Shown: positions 24,156-35,334 of the stretch, piece by piece
How the letters are laid out: every line of letters starts with the position of its first letter
Position numbering within the stretch: position 1 is the stretch's first letter
Origin: Yponomeuta sedellus
Lineage: Eukaryota; Arthropoda; Insecta; Lepidoptera; Yponomeutidae
NCBI GenBank assembly: GCA_934045075.1
Contig: OW203727.1
Coordinates: forward strand, 16,180,861-16,244,860
Length of the DNA stretch: 64,000 nt
Direction: 5' to 3'
Position numbers and translations under genes: made by a program
Notes under the pieces: model-generated
Told to the model about the DNA's origin: nothing
Databases searched by the model: none
What the model saw: the letters and a program-made list of their open reading frames with translations, nothing else

Positions 24156-24525
24156 GAAGCGCTCATGGCCTAGTCGGACCGAGTAATTGGAATCAATCAC
24201 TTGTTAAGCAACAACAGGCGCGGTCAGGCGCAGGATAGGTGACTGTCCTATGACTACCGCTAGTAGCATTTTTTCCGAGCGCTTCCGTGCTTCACACGGC
24301 ACGTTAAGCCGTTGGTGCTGGCTTGCAGTCGTTAAGCCTGATAACTTGTAAGCCTCATAATTGTGGGCGGCTTGATAACTTCTGACAGTAAGGCCCGCCA
24401 CTGACTTACAATCCTCCACCAACCCGGACTTGGCCCCCGTGATGGAGTATGGCCTAACCTACCTGCAACGCAGGAAGAGGCCCGTGCCCCAGCAGTGTGG
24501 ACATACAAGGGTTTAATCGACATCG
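24156..24525 (+). mobile_element. 5S-derived SINE, full length with TSD
   Basis: It is flanked by a 12-bp duplication acatatgcattt (24144-24155 and 24526-24537). It starts gaagcgctcatggcctag and ends atcgacatcg. About 370 bp. The 5S-like core is present (taagcaacaacaggcgcgg, aggataggtgac). Together with 17508-17910 it proves that this family inserts with short target-site duplications. Confidence 0.9.
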
Positions 24526-24845
24526 ACATATGCATTTAGCTATAAAGATAGTCGTGAGCCAAATCAAATATAGTATGCGCAGTTTGATTTCTTTTGTTGC
24601 GCACTGGTGATTTGATAAAATTGTAGTAAAATATACCACTATTGAGAATTTTAACTTCTGCTTATTTAACTCGGTTTGTTTTATCGATTAGGGGAGGATT
24701 TCCAGTTCTTGCCTTATTAGCTGGAACGACTTTAAGTTCTTGCCTTACCTAATGTAACACGTAAAATAAAATAAAACTATGTACCTAAACGACCGCTTTA
24801 TAGTAAAACAGCAGATACGCTCGCACAATTCGAAAAAAAATATAA

Positions 24846-25190
24846 ATGGATCAGTATAGTTACATACAATATTTTCGGGCTTAATCGCGTAGTAATTAAT
24901 TGTTATTTTACTTCGACGTTTTGACGACGTTACAGTCATATTGTCAGTGTAGTGTGTCGCAACCCTAATAGTGATTTGTGTTGGCTTATTGAGGGTAGTC
25001 TGAAACCTTGTCAGCCGAAGATGCGAACGGGTGCCAGCCATCAGTCTTCTCGTGACCACGATGACTGTAACGTCGTCGAAACGTCAAGGTAAAATAGCAA
25101 TAAATTACTACGCAATTAAATTCCGAGAATATTCTAACTATGAGTTCAAGTCGCGAAAGTTTAAAATATGGATCAGTATAATTGTATAAA
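24846..25190. repeat. Foldback element
   Basis: The left arm (about 24846-24939, ending gacgacgttacagtcat) is the reverse complement of the right arm (25061 onward, starting atgactgtaacgtcgtcgaa), with mismatches and small gaps over roughly 75-95 bases. The loop is about 120 bases. The inner arm word (gacgtttcggcagcgttacagt type) is also the arm of the hairpin at 58915-58980, so the two belong to one family. Confidence 0.75.
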
Positions 25191-26021
25191 CGTGTACAGT
25201 TTGATCTGTTGATCGTACCTAAGCATGAATCAAACATAAATATAACAAATTGTAACCCTAATAGGTTAAAATTGCTGAGGACATATGTTCAACACCTTTC
25301 ATAACCGTCCAACGAAGGACATCCGCTTTATAGTCGGTTTAAAACAAAAAACGGTCTCGAGCTCACATTCTCATAAGAACCGTGCGTATCCGGTGTGGAG
25401 GCTAAAAAAGACCATTTGTTTATGTCGATCAACCTTTACACCAGGTGCCTAAAGTAAGGGTTAGTGAGTTTCAACCTTAAGTTTGAGAATCTTAACAAGA
25501 TCGATTATTGGAAACGGATTTATTTATCACTGCCGAAAAATACATGTAACTTTCAGTGGGTGTGTATTTCAGACTATGTAGGTAAGGTTCTAAAGGTGCT
25601 AACACAAATATAAGAAAAAAGTACACAAGATTACCTGGCCAATTATTCGTCTCTCGTATGGCATTAAGTCCACTTTAAACATAATAAGGACTAGAGAAAT
25701 AGCAACGAGTGTTTGCTTCACATTCCTACCGGTTGTATAACCATATGACAGTTTGAAAGTTGTTGAAGATAATTTGAAATCAAATGAAAGCACAATCTCG
25801 CAGTTAAGACACCCAAACTAAAAACAAACGAAACAAGTAAAAAACCTCACATGTAATTATGAAACTTTGCATCAATGATGACGTGTTTTTCTTATACAGC
25901 AACACATTCATATTAATTTCTTTTCCCAAGATATGAACAAACCGCTTATAATAATGTTAATAATAGTGTATTCTTAATTAGTTTCAATAAACCTAATTTT
26001 GTATTTTGTAAAGGGGAAGGG
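25191..26021. other. Non-coding DNA, nothing recognised
   Basis: AT-rich sequence without supportable genes. Confidence 0.5.
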
Positions 26022-26363
26022 AAGTGATTGGAATTAATCACTTGAGTTAAGCAACAAAAGGCGCGGTCAGGTGCAGGATGGGTGACCGTCCCGTGACTAC
26101 CGCTAGTGGCATTTCTTCCGAGCGCCTCCGTGCTTCGCAAGGCACGCTAAGCCGTTGGTGCCGGCTGTCATATAATGGCAGTCGTTAAGCCATGTCAGGG
26201 GCCTTATGGGCGGGTTGATAACTTCTGACAGTAAGACCCGCCACTGTCTTACAAACCTCCACCAACCCGGACTTGGCCCCCGTGGTAGAGTATAGCGTAA
26301 CCTTCATGCAAAGCAGGACGACATCCGTGCCCCAGCAGTGGGGATGTACAAGGGTTGATATTG
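26022..26363 (+). mobile_element. 5S-derived SINE, slightly 5'-truncated, best-preserved 5S core
   Basis: The core reads atcacttgagttaagcaac, ggcgcggtcagg and aggatgggtgaccgtcc. That is the closest match in the window to the 5S rRNA internal control region. The 5' head (gaagcgctcg) is missing. It ends gttgatattgaag. Confidence 0.88.
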
Positions 26364-26405
26364 AAGCGAGAAGGGTAAATCTGCACGAGGTATACTCGTA
26401 CATTG

Positions 26406-26706
26406 GTACAGTCTGTTAGCTTTTAGAATATTCCTCGGCTACTATCGGATAGAATCGGATATATTCGTGTAATAGAAATATCGGAAGTAATATGACACTT
26501 AATTTCACCTAACTTTTCAAAATAGTCAAGAAAATTTTTATACAGAGCAGGAAGTAGTATTACACTTAATTTCACCTAACTTTTCAAAATAGTGAAGAAA
26601 TTTTTTATACAGAGCAGGAAGTTGTATTACACTCGTGTGCTTTAGTCGAAAACCGAAGCCTACTCTAGAGCCAAAGGTATATTCTCTAAAAGCTAACAGA
26701 CTGTAC
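26406..26706. mobile_element. 301-bp MITE with terminal inverted repeats
   Basis: Left end gtacagtctgttagctttta (26406-26425) is matched by its exact complement at the right end (about 26687-26706). Similarity continues a further ~10 bases inward. The hexamer acattg lies directly outside both ends, consistent with a 6-bp duplication. A ~66-bp unit inside (aatttcacctaacttttcaa, then atacagagcagg) is present twice in tandem. There is no coding capacity. Confidence 0.75.
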
Positions 26707-27413
26707 ACATTGTCTTGTGTTACAATTGAACGGCGCTTTATTTAAAATTATGCTTGCACACCGTGAAAACAACAATAAATATTTTACTCCCCGCATCAAC
26801 AAGGCGCTCCTTTTTACCTCCTCATGGATTAAATTTCAAAAAACCGTGACATACTATCTCATGAATTACGGTACTATGTAAGAATATACGATAGTACATT
26901 ATATTCGTAATATCAATATAGTGCCGCAATTTCGTACCAATTAAAAAAAAGTCCAGTCACAAATAGGTTACAGCCAGTAAAAATATTAGCACACTTTCGC
27001 TCTTAAGAGTTGAATTTTGAAAGACTGAGAAAGTTTATTGGATTATGTGTGTATGTGGGTACCAAATGTAAATAAAATCTCATCACAAATAATTTTATCC
27101 CCCGCACAAACTTTAGAACCCCTTTACACCAAATATTCAAGAAATTGCGACCACAAAATATTTTGCTTCGATAACAAACTTTGGCACCCCCTTTTCAGCC
27201 CCACTTAGAGATGTTATTTCAAAAAGAATCCCATAATACATAGTCATGTATTTATTTACAGAAGTACATACTACTGTGAAGGTCCAATAAATCAGTCATT
27301 TAATTTTGTTTCTTCATTTACACTTTAGACCATTATTTCATCGTTAACTTTGAGAAAATCTTTCTTAGCGGATGCCTACTTCTGCATATAAAAGGTATGC
27401 GCAATAAATTCAG

Positions 27414-27775
27414 TGAATCGCTCGTGGCCTAGTCAAACCGAGTCATTGGAATCAATCACTCTATTTAAACAAAAACAGGCGTGGTCAGGTGTTTGACGGG
27501 TGACCGCCCCGTTACTACCGCTAGTGGCAATTTTCCGAGATCTTCCGTGCTTCGCAAGTCATGCTAAGCCATGGGTGCCGGCTGTCACGTAATGGCAGTC
27601 TTTAGCCATATCAGAGCCCTGTTGGGCGGCTCGATAACTTCTGAGAGTAAGGCCCGCCGCTGCCTTACAAACCTCCTCCAACCCGGACTTGGCCCCCGTG
27701 GTGGAGTATGGCCTAACCTTCCTGCAATACAGGAAGAGACCCGTGCCCCAGCAGTGGGGACATACAGGTTGCAAT
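27414..27775 (+). mobile_element. 5S-derived SINE
   Basis: Near-complete copy: gaatcgctcgtggcctagtc head, diverged 5S core (aacaaaaacaggcgtggtc, gacgggtgaccgcccc), body, and ccccagcagtggggacatac tail. No convincing TSD was found. Confidence 0.85.
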
Positions 27776-28167
27776 CGCATCGCGATTGTTATTTTTAATT
27801 GAAATGTCATCATCAGGTACGTTAGACTTGTCATCGCGAAGTAGAAGAGTCAATATAATTGCTCAATTTCAGGTTTATTTTCAAGTTGACAAATAATTTT
27901 AAGACCTGTGCAGTGAAATGGGATATATTAGTAGGCTGCGTAAGAAATATCTTTTAGTATTGGTAGATACAATACAAGTCAAGCCCAGTTTGTCTTTTTT
28001 TTAACTGAGATACATTCTGAACAAAACCTTTGTGAAGCGTTTTATAAACATGTCTTTGAGTTTTAAATGTCCAGTTGCCGCAGTCGATATCAAAGCAATC
28101 TCAATTGTGACCCAATAAAATTCATGCTATTTCGCAACGCTACTAAGTTTGTCTATATTAGTACATT
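27776..28167. other. 3' flank of receptor gene 1
   Basis: No gene. On the minus strand, an AATAAA lies about 290 bases beyond the receptor stop codon (about 27873). It is the nearest clear polyadenylation signal I see downstream. Confidence 0.4.
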
Positions 28168-29430
28168 TTAGTATTCTTTGGACTCCACTGGTATAAAAAC
28201 TGTGCCAAGAATAAGATAAATCATACAAATTATAGTAAAGACAATGGCAGTACACGTATTAGTTATGATGTGCCACTTATTTAGGAATATCAAATGTTTT
28301 TCTTCTCCCTCATTTTCAGTACTTTTCAAAAAAGACGATGACTGAGAGAAGTTTAGTTTCAAAATGTACCTGAAGGGAGAATTAAAAATTTTAGCATTTA
28401 AAACCGAAAGCCATGTTGGTGGAGTATCTGTTCTTACACGTGCACAATCCAAGCCGAAAATTACTACAAAAACAATTAAAGATAACGCCAAAGAACCATG
28501 AATGAAGATCACAATTAACGGGGTTTCCAAGTTAGTTTGAGGAATGTGATAACTTAATTGATTCCAAACAATAAATTGGCATGAAATGCTTAAACAGATG
28601 ACTCCAAAGCGGTGACAATTTTCAATAATAGGCAACAAAGACATTAAAGTAAGAGCCATCGAAACAATTGATGGGTATATTATAATAGCTTCAAGACCTT
28701 TGCCTACTCTCTCTATCGTTATATTAACATAAAATCCTTTTTGTTTACCAGTAGCCAAGCCTGTGGTGGTATTAGTTACCGTGAGTAATTCCTCGCCGGT
28801 TGTATAATCCACTATTCTCCAGCCTCCCCTTTCTCCCACTCCCGTATTAAATCCTGTTCTATCTGGGAAAACATATTTGACATTCAGGAACGTTTCCTTG
28901 AACTCCGCACTGAATTTCAAAGAACAATCTTGTATATCAAATGGCCAACGCTTAATTTGCGTATCACAAACAAAATCGTGTCTGATTTTTGGAGCACATA
29001 TTGCGTTTCCTTCGTGGTTCACCATACATGTGGTAAAGAAGTAATCGTTATTAATATCTATTTGCTCAGGCTTATTAAGTATCATTAAACCTGGTGAGGA
29101 TATTTCCAACGCCCTTATTACAATATCTGTTGTGTTTCCATATTTGTTTGGATCCCATTTTAAGCATTCGTCTTCCCATACAAACAATACGATGCAGAAC
29201 ATCGTAAATATCTGTTTTGATTCAGATAATTTAAAATGGGTCAGTTCAAATCGTACACTGATATCAGAGGCGTTGTATTTATTAAATCTGACGTTTCTCG
29301 ATGATAAATCTTTTCCTAGCTTTGCCTCCCAGGATCTTTCCAGATTTTGTCGTTCCGGTGGGCACTCTTCCTTAGCGTTTGAAAAAAATATTGTGAACGA
29401 GTACACGAACAATAAACCGAGGTTGGCCAT
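28168..29430 (-). CDS. Divergent nicotinic-acetylcholine-receptor-like subunit, gene 1 (single exon)
   Basis: Predicted Cys-loop ligand-gated channel subunit of the plasma membrane, 420 residues. A signal peptide spans residues 1-19. The extracellular domain keeps the loop-A pattern (W85...W92xP94...Y97). The Cys-loop runs from C155 to C169 around WPFDIQDC. Four hydrophobic segments lie near 246-268, 272-292, 303-328 and 386-414. The M3-M4 loop is only about 55 residues, short for an nAChR. There is no vicinal Cys pair, so it is non-alpha. An extra Cys pair (C135, C145) is shared with gene 2. I chose ATG 29430 over the upstream in-frame ATG at 29538 because MANLG gives the signal peptide that aligns with gene 2. 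The 36 extra codons fall in the conserved upstream block. It is intronless, unlike typical nAChR genes, which suggests a retrocopy origin. Ligand and assembly are unknown. Confidence 0.88.
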   Translation of the reverse strand: MANLGLLFVYSFTIFFSNAKEECPPERQNLERSWEAKLGKDLSSRNVRFNKYNASDISVRFELTHFKLSESKQIFTMFCIVLFVWEDECLKWDPNKYGNTTDIVIRALEISSPGLMILNKPEQIDINNDYFFTTCMVNHEGNAICAPKIRHDFVCDTQIKRWPFDIQDCSLKFSAEFKETFLNVKYVFPDRTGFNTGVGERGGWRIVDYTTGEELLTVTNTTTGLATGKQKGFYVNITIERVGKGLEAIIIYPSIVSMALTLMSLLPIIENCHRFGVICLSISCQFIVWNQLSYHIPQTNLETPLIVIFIHGSLALSLIVFVVIFGLDCARVRTDTPPTWLSVLNAKIFNSPFRYILKLNFSQSSSFLKSTENEGEEKHLIFLNKWHIITNTCTAIVFTIICMIYLILGTVFIPVESKEY

Positions 29431-29515
29431 TGTTTGAGCCGGACTAATGCAATGATATTTGGCACGGATAATGAAAATCGCGTAACTTGATTCTAGCAAC
29501 ACCCCTTTTGGGGTA
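29431..29515 (-). promoter_or_regulatory. Upstream block conserved among the receptor copies
   Basis: The ~85 bases before the gene 1 ATG align with the regions before gene 2 (42887-42981) and the pseudogene (45379-45472). Shared words on the minus strand are gttgctagaatcaa, then atatcattgcattagtc close to the ATG. Non-coding conservation across three paralogues points to a duplicated promoter or 5' leader. The equivalent of tcagtc in the other copies resembles an insect initiator. Confidence 0.5.
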
Positions 29516-30691
29516 TTTTTTGCACCGATGATTGTCATTTCAGGGTTCTGTACGTAAAAAAATATTAGGCAGTCTCATAGGATCACTTTGTTGTCCGTAG
29601 ACATAGCCAAAAGAAGATTTACGATCGGGGGGCACGGTAGTGACCCCGCCAAGTCGAGCGCGAAGCAAACACTGCCATACCGTCTTTACTGGAACTATAA
29701 CTAAGACCGGAACGCAGAAATTTTCGTCATCCAGTAAGCTATAATTACACACATAAAATCCAAAATTTTAAGTCTATAGGTCATTTAGTTCCGAATTTAA
29801 GCGAAAGCAAACTTTCACATTTATGACATTCACTCACTCGTGATCATAAAAATAGAACTAGTACTTCCCATAAACTCAGAGAGCTGAAATTTGCAACAAA
29901 GTTAGGGTTTAATCGCCACATAAAGGAAAAACTATTAAAACTAGGATAATCGATGATCTGGAGTACATCGTGACCCTGATTAGAAAACACAAGAGCCTAA
30001 CTAAACTATTTGAAGACATCGACATAATCCCTTTATAAAAAATATTCAACTTGGTGGCCGCTTCATTTGATGTCAAAAATCGAAGGTCTGAAGTATCTGA
30101 TGAAGAAACCTCAGCTGGTCTCAGCTGTGTTAGAGATATGGTTAAGCCCCCTTCTAATATTGGTACATAAAAAAAATACTGTCATTGCAAAAATCCAGCG
30201 TAGTGGGACACATCTTCTAATTTAATCTAGCCCATAGCGTCCTACTGCTGGGAGAATACCTCCCCTTCTGCTATTAATACGCATATAAATAAAATTAAAG
30301 AAAAATTATAGATAAGACTAGACGGGCTTTTCTTCTTATACTTACAAATTTACAAAAAAAAATAGTCGAACGATTAACTTTATTTTATTCGAACATTACA
30401 CGAATGAAATAAACAGATTACACTAATATTAATTTCGCTCAAAATTTGGTCAAAATATAATGCATTGGACTAAGAGTGGCGGTGATACCCGCTTACGTCG
30501 CTAAATGTCGCTGAATGTATTTTGAAACACGCTTACGTTTTTCCGATAAACTTATATGGCGAAGTGGCACCGGCCGCGTTACAGTCGTTTACGACATTCT
30601 TCTACTGTCCTTGATTGGGGTGGGGGGGGATTGATTTATTTTATAAGAAAATCTAATAAATAAAAATGCCCACGTTTCTATAATAAGAAGT
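29516..30691. other. Non-coding DNA, nothing firmly recognised
   Basis: No supportable gene. The words agagagctgaaatttgca at about 29878 and 9365 are shared, so a low-copy insect repeat is present. The stretch 30465-30620 has several cgcttacg/gtcgct words but no defined element. Confidence 0.4.
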
Positions 30692-31334
30692 AAAATCCCA
30701 CCAAAAACATCCTGTAAAAACTAGCCAAGTCTCGATAGAGCAGCTCGTTAGTCTCTAAAAAGTAATGAAATCCAGACAAAGTCGTGCCAAGTCTAAGGTT
30801 CCTTCATTACTGCGATTTCTTTATAATTATATTTAATGTTGTGTGACTTGGCCGTATTGAAGGGTACACAAAGGTACAGCTCCAGGTGTGGAGCACCTGA
30901 CTGGATGCTCCGGAGCAGACGTACAGATGGACTCCTATCAATGATTAGAAGTCCGTCTGTACTGGAAATAATTTTTTATACTGTTTGTTTCAGGTCTCAG
31001 TTTCATACGTAAGTTTTTTAGAAATACGCAGCTTTATCAAGCCTACAATTGATTGGTTATTCAATCAACGTTTTCCAAGTGGCAATTTTCTATCGTCAAT
31101 GAGTAGCAGTTCTGGCGACAGATTGGTGCAATGGTGTCTTGGAGCACCTGGATTTGTATGCTTGTGTACCCTTCAACGGCCGAGTCATACAACATTAACT
31201 ATAAAAATAAAGAACTCGCAGTAAGAAACCTTAGACATGGCATGACTTTGTCTGGATTTCATACTTTTTAGAGATAAACGAGCAGCTCCATCAAGACTTG
31301 GCTAGTTTTTACAGAATGTTTTTGGTGGGATTTT
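30692..31334. mobile_element. Large foldback element with ~200-bp arms
   Basis: The left arm (30692-30890, starting aaaatcccaccaaaaacat) is the imperfect reverse complement of the right arm (about 31138-31334, ending ttggtgggatttt). Matching blocks include ctagccaagtctcgat, aatgaaatccagacaaagtc and gaagggtacacaa. The 250-base loop holds a near-palindrome at 30921-30962. No coding capacity or clear TSD. The class is not determined; a non-autonomous DNA transposon is likely. Confidence 0.8.
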
Positions 31335-31757
31335 GTTAACTCAATATTGTATAGTTTATGCGGTGTTCCTTTGTTAGTTTCTTCTCCGTATTCAATCTAT
31401 TAATTGTGAAACTATCAGCTTTGCCATTTATTATGTAAACATTTTGTAGTTAATAACGTTTTTTTACTTTAGGTATATATATATCTAAATATATTTATAT
31501 TTTTTATCTATGTTGCTTTTTACCCAGTTATGTTCCACCGTAGTGCTAACTTAACTGATTTTGATACATCAAGCATAGATGTTGATAGATACTATCTTAC
31601 AGTGCAGATAACACAGGGTACACTTCACAGGTTACACTTTAAAAACATAAAATTACTATAACAAATATAACTTAAAAAAATCCAAAAGAGTCCCGAATGT
31701 TTTTCAGTTGTTCAATAAAAATATGGTAAACTCGTTAATATTCAACCTAATCATCAG

Positions 31758-32121
31758 TCGATATCAACCCTTGTATGTCCCCACTGGTGTGGCACGGGTC
31801 ATTACATGCAAATGTTAGGCCATACTCCACCACTGGCCTGGCCAAGTCCGGGTTGGTGGAGGATTGTAAGACAGTGGCGGGCCTTACTGTCAGAAGTCAT
31901 CAAGCCGCCCATTAGGCCTCTGACATGGCTTTACAACTGCCATTACATTACAGCCGGCGCCAACTGGTTAACGTGCCTTGCAAAGCACGGAAGCGCTCGG
32001 AAAAATGCCACGAGCGGTAGTCACGGGGCGGTCACTTATCCTGCACCTGACCGCGCCTGTAGTTGCTTAACTCAAGTGATTGATTCCAACCACTTGGTTC
32101 GGCTAGAACACGAGCGCTTCA
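31758..32121 (-). mobile_element. 5S-derived SINE, near full length
   Basis: Reverse-oriented copy from the tail (gatatcaaccc, ccccactggtgtgg) to the head (cacgagcgcttca). The 5S-like core (cggtcacttatcctgcacc, cgcctgtagttgcttaactc on the plus strand) is recognisable. A 7-8 base repeat atcatca flanks it, too short to be sure of a TSD. Confidence 0.85.
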
Positions 32122-32634
32122 TCATCAAAATTTTCAACAAAATGCCTATGAAGCTCGACCCTGTAACCTTACACTTGCAGAGTCTACCCTACCCATTTAA
32201 GGGTTCCAGTATCTACATTCTAGTTCAATTCTCTGCTACTCGTCACAAAGTAAAGAGTCAATCAATAAACTGAAATTCTAAGGGTCTCCACTTATTCCTC
32301 GAAGCCACACTGTATTCATCTTTCATTGCCATCACCGGACCCTCGTCATCAAGTTTTGTAAAGGTCTCAGGACTTTCCGTCATGTCTGATCAAATAAACC
32401 TAAAAGGTCTGATATTGCCCACTGAAATGTTGCAGCGCTTTCTAGTTTCACTATCAGGCCCTGACCACCATGATGGCTTTAAGGGCCTTTGAATATACGT
32501 AATGAGATGATTTATACAGCGTCTAGTGTCATCTTCACTAACACTGGATAGGCGAAGGGACCACTCGGATGATGTAGTGCCTGGAAAATGGTTTTAGATG
32601 GCGTAGGCTTGCCCAGCACTTATGGTATAGGGAC

Positions 32635-32740
32635 CTGACAGCCCACAGGAAAGACTAGTCAATTCGGTGGCTCCACCGACTCGCAGGTTTCCTCACGATG
32701 TTTTCCTTCACAATTAGCGTGCGATATACACGTACTTAAA
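32635..32740. repeat. Interspersed repeat block (gactcgcaggtttcctcacg)
   Basis: Contains ctgacagcccacaggaaaga, tggctccaccgactcgcagg and cctcacgatgttttcctt. A diverged relative is at 20573-20625. I recognise this as a block common in lepidopteran intergenic DNA, but I cannot assign its parent element. Confidence 0.5.
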
Positions 32741-32882
32741 CGCTCACTTACTACTATTACTTTAATGTATTGTAATTCAAAATAACTACCTCATTTCGTC
32801 AAAATGTGTTAACCCAGATCAACATCGTAAGAACAATATTTTAAAAACTTTCAATGGTAATAATAGTACATTATGATATAAG

Positions 32883-33560
32883 TGCGGTAAGTTGAAAATT
32901 ACAGCCGAGGCGATATTACTAGCCCGAGCCATCGAGGGCGAGGGCTATAAGGAAGCAGAGGCTGTAATTTTCGAAGCGCACGTATGTCATACGACGTTTT
33001 ATAACATATTTACGAGGAAATTAATACAACTCTGACTTTGTTATCATCACTACTTGACGACATTTTCAAATAAAAACAATACATCGAAAAGAAAAAGCGC
33101 GCGGATTTATTTTTACTTGTCCACAAATAAGCGATGCGCGCGCATCAACTTTTTTTTTTAGGCAAAGGTACAAAAACAGCCAGTATAACTAATAAAGTAA
33201 ATTAATATTTTTGTGTTTTTGTTACAGGTTGGTTGTAATTTATTGTCAAAATTAATTAAATTAAAGAATAAAATGTTTATTTGTTATATTTTATTTCCCA
33301 AAGTTAATTTTATTCATAAAATATTGACCACTTTCTTGACATAAAACCTCTTTGCTAAGATTTTTAAAAGTATCGTTCATTTTTAGACGAAGTATCTTAA
33401 AACTTTATTAAAAAAAAACACGTGCTTTTTACATTACATTATTGCGTAATGTATCTCATTACAAGTACCTACGTAATGAGATACATTACGATATTGAAAT
33501 TGGTGTGATTACAACCACTTTACGAGCAAATATTTTATGTTATAAAAATAATTTACAAAA
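32883..33560. repeat. Cluster of hairpins, probable foldback/MITE
   Basis: A hairpin with gaaaattacagcc arms spans about 32883-32985 and encloses a GC-rich loop (cccgagccatcgagggcgag). A second hairpin has perfect 18-base arms (33445-33462 and 33473-33490, cgtaatgtatctcattac). Outer blocks at about 32991-33019 (gttttataacatatttacg) and 33520-33549 (tttacgagcaaatat, gttataaaa) are also inverted to each other. Together they suggest one inverted-repeat element. Its exact ends are not defined. Confidence 0.55.
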
Positions 33561-33734
33561 TAAATGTTTTGGTTTTGTTTTGTCATTTGATTAAACTTGA
33601 TGTGATGTATTTCTTAGGACAGGAAACAATATTATGATAATACTGTGATTTTATATCATATTTTTCAATTCCATACTTAATTTCCTCTGATTAACATAAT
33701 AAATAATACGTTATAATATATAAATAATACGTTA

Positions 33735-34515
33735 GTCAACGCTTTGTTGCTCCCAGTCATCGACTACGCAGATGTGTGCTACCCCGATCTCACTGAAGAA
33801 CTTCTCGACAAGTTGGATCGTCTTCTTAACGTTTGTATACGTTACATCTTCGGCCTTCGTAAATTTGACCATATATCCCAATACCGTTCCCAGTTGAACT
33901 GGCTAAACATCCGCCACCGCAGGAATGCCCACATCTTGACGCTCCTCTATGGCGTCCTTCACGATCCCTCCTCCCCCCATTATCTCCGTGAACGTTTCGC
34001 CTCACGTGGCGCGCGTGGTCGCCTTCAGCGCCCATGCAAAGATTTACTCCTCGAAATCCCAGAGCATAATGCGGCAGGCTATTCGGGTTCCTTTTCCGTG
34101 ACAGCGGTACGTCTGTGGAACGCGCTGCCGCTATACATTCGCCAGGCTCCGTCAGTCGGCGTCTTTAAGAGTAGAGTACAGGAACACTATCTTCATATTC
34201 AGAACAGTAAAGTGTAATTCCATTCGTAAGTATGTAAAAATATAAGTATTATGAAGTCTATTTATATGTCTATAAAGTCTATCTATTCATCTTTATACAT
34301 GTGCTTAATTATTATATTTGTATATGTTTATGTTTATAATTATTGTACATAAAATATATATTTGACAATAAAATATCACCTCACCGTTTGTGACTACCCC
34401 CATCTTCTCCACGTCACCTGTTGGTTGGCTAGAATAAAATACTATTTAGTATTAAGCCCGCCAATTGTACAATCTTTACAGGTACAATAAAGAATTTAAT
34501 AATAATAATAATAAA
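33735..34515 (+). mobile_element. 5'-truncated LINE (CR1/Jockey group)
   Basis: An open frame at 33744-34217 (157 codons) is the C-terminal end of ORF2. It includes LLPVIDYADVCYPDL, CIRYIFGLRK and VRLWNALPLYIR, collinear with the last ~160 residues of the complete LINE at 46441-49395 and about half identical by eye. The trailer ends ccgccaattgtacaatc, aataaagaattt and (aat)n, like the complete element. It was probably truncated at insertion. It contains no reverse-transcriptase catalytic motif. Confidence 0.85.
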
Positions 34516-34694
34516 TCAATACTTACGTGTAATAGTTTGTGTACCTATATTTATGATCTTACATATTATTTATTCTCAACTATTTGTTAATTAGGTAATA
34601 AGGTAATACCTATTTAGTTCCCTATAAAAACAATAATTTTTAATAACAATATTTCTGATTATAGAGATTGCTTTAATATTATTTTTAGTTATAT

Positions 34695-34960
34695 TCTTGT
34701 TAATGCACTAACCCGTGCTAAGGACAATTTTAAAAAGACCTATTTAGAGGCTAAAACCTTCATCCATGCCGGGACTCAACCCACGACCTCTGACTAACCG
34801 TGCCACCACTCTCCCAACTGAGCCAATGGGCGACTTACGGGATCAGTGAAATTTCGAACCTCTTTACAACTCTCTGTATTACGTACAGGCAGCAACATCT
34901 GCAATTGTCCTTAGCATGGGTTAGTGCATTTAAAAGAATATAATCATGTGGGTACCGCGA
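34695..34960 (-). mobile_element. tRNA-derived SINE (308-bp family), old copy
   Basis: Diverged reverse copy: gcactaacccgtgctaagg, gcctctaaataggt block in reverse, and a tRNA-like part with many changes (gactcaacccacgacc). The 3'-end word (gtccttagcatgggttagtg, plus orientation) is repeated at the right side. No TSD found. Confidence 0.7.
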
Positions 34961-35334
34961 TATCCTCAGATCATAGAAAGAAGGAGATATGCCCTAGCCG
35001 CGAAATAAGTCCGGTACCGCTGTCGCCACTTTTAAATATGTGTGCGTTTTCATCACATGCACAATATTGTAAATATAAGGTTCACGCAAACGTCTGTCCA
35101 GTCATTTACTAGCGTTCTAATCTTTTAATTGGTTCGCACACTATGAAAAACAATTGTACGAATACACTCATACACGGAAACAACAGCGTCGGTGAACTCC
35201 TTAGGGATGGAACACTTGTATCAAATAATACATCTGTCGATAAAATTGTCCGATGAGAGGTTATTATTATCAATATACGTCGTGTTGGGATGATACAAAA
35301 AAACAGAGCATGTTAAATTTACAAAAACAATATT

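Noticed and set aside
29431..29538. Longer receptor protein starting at 29538
   Set aside because: The extra 36 codons are not present in gene 2, would bury the signal peptide, and lie in the conserved upstream block.
33826..34035. Minus-strand 69-codon frame
   Set aside because: Antisense shadow of the truncated LINE ORF2 fragment.
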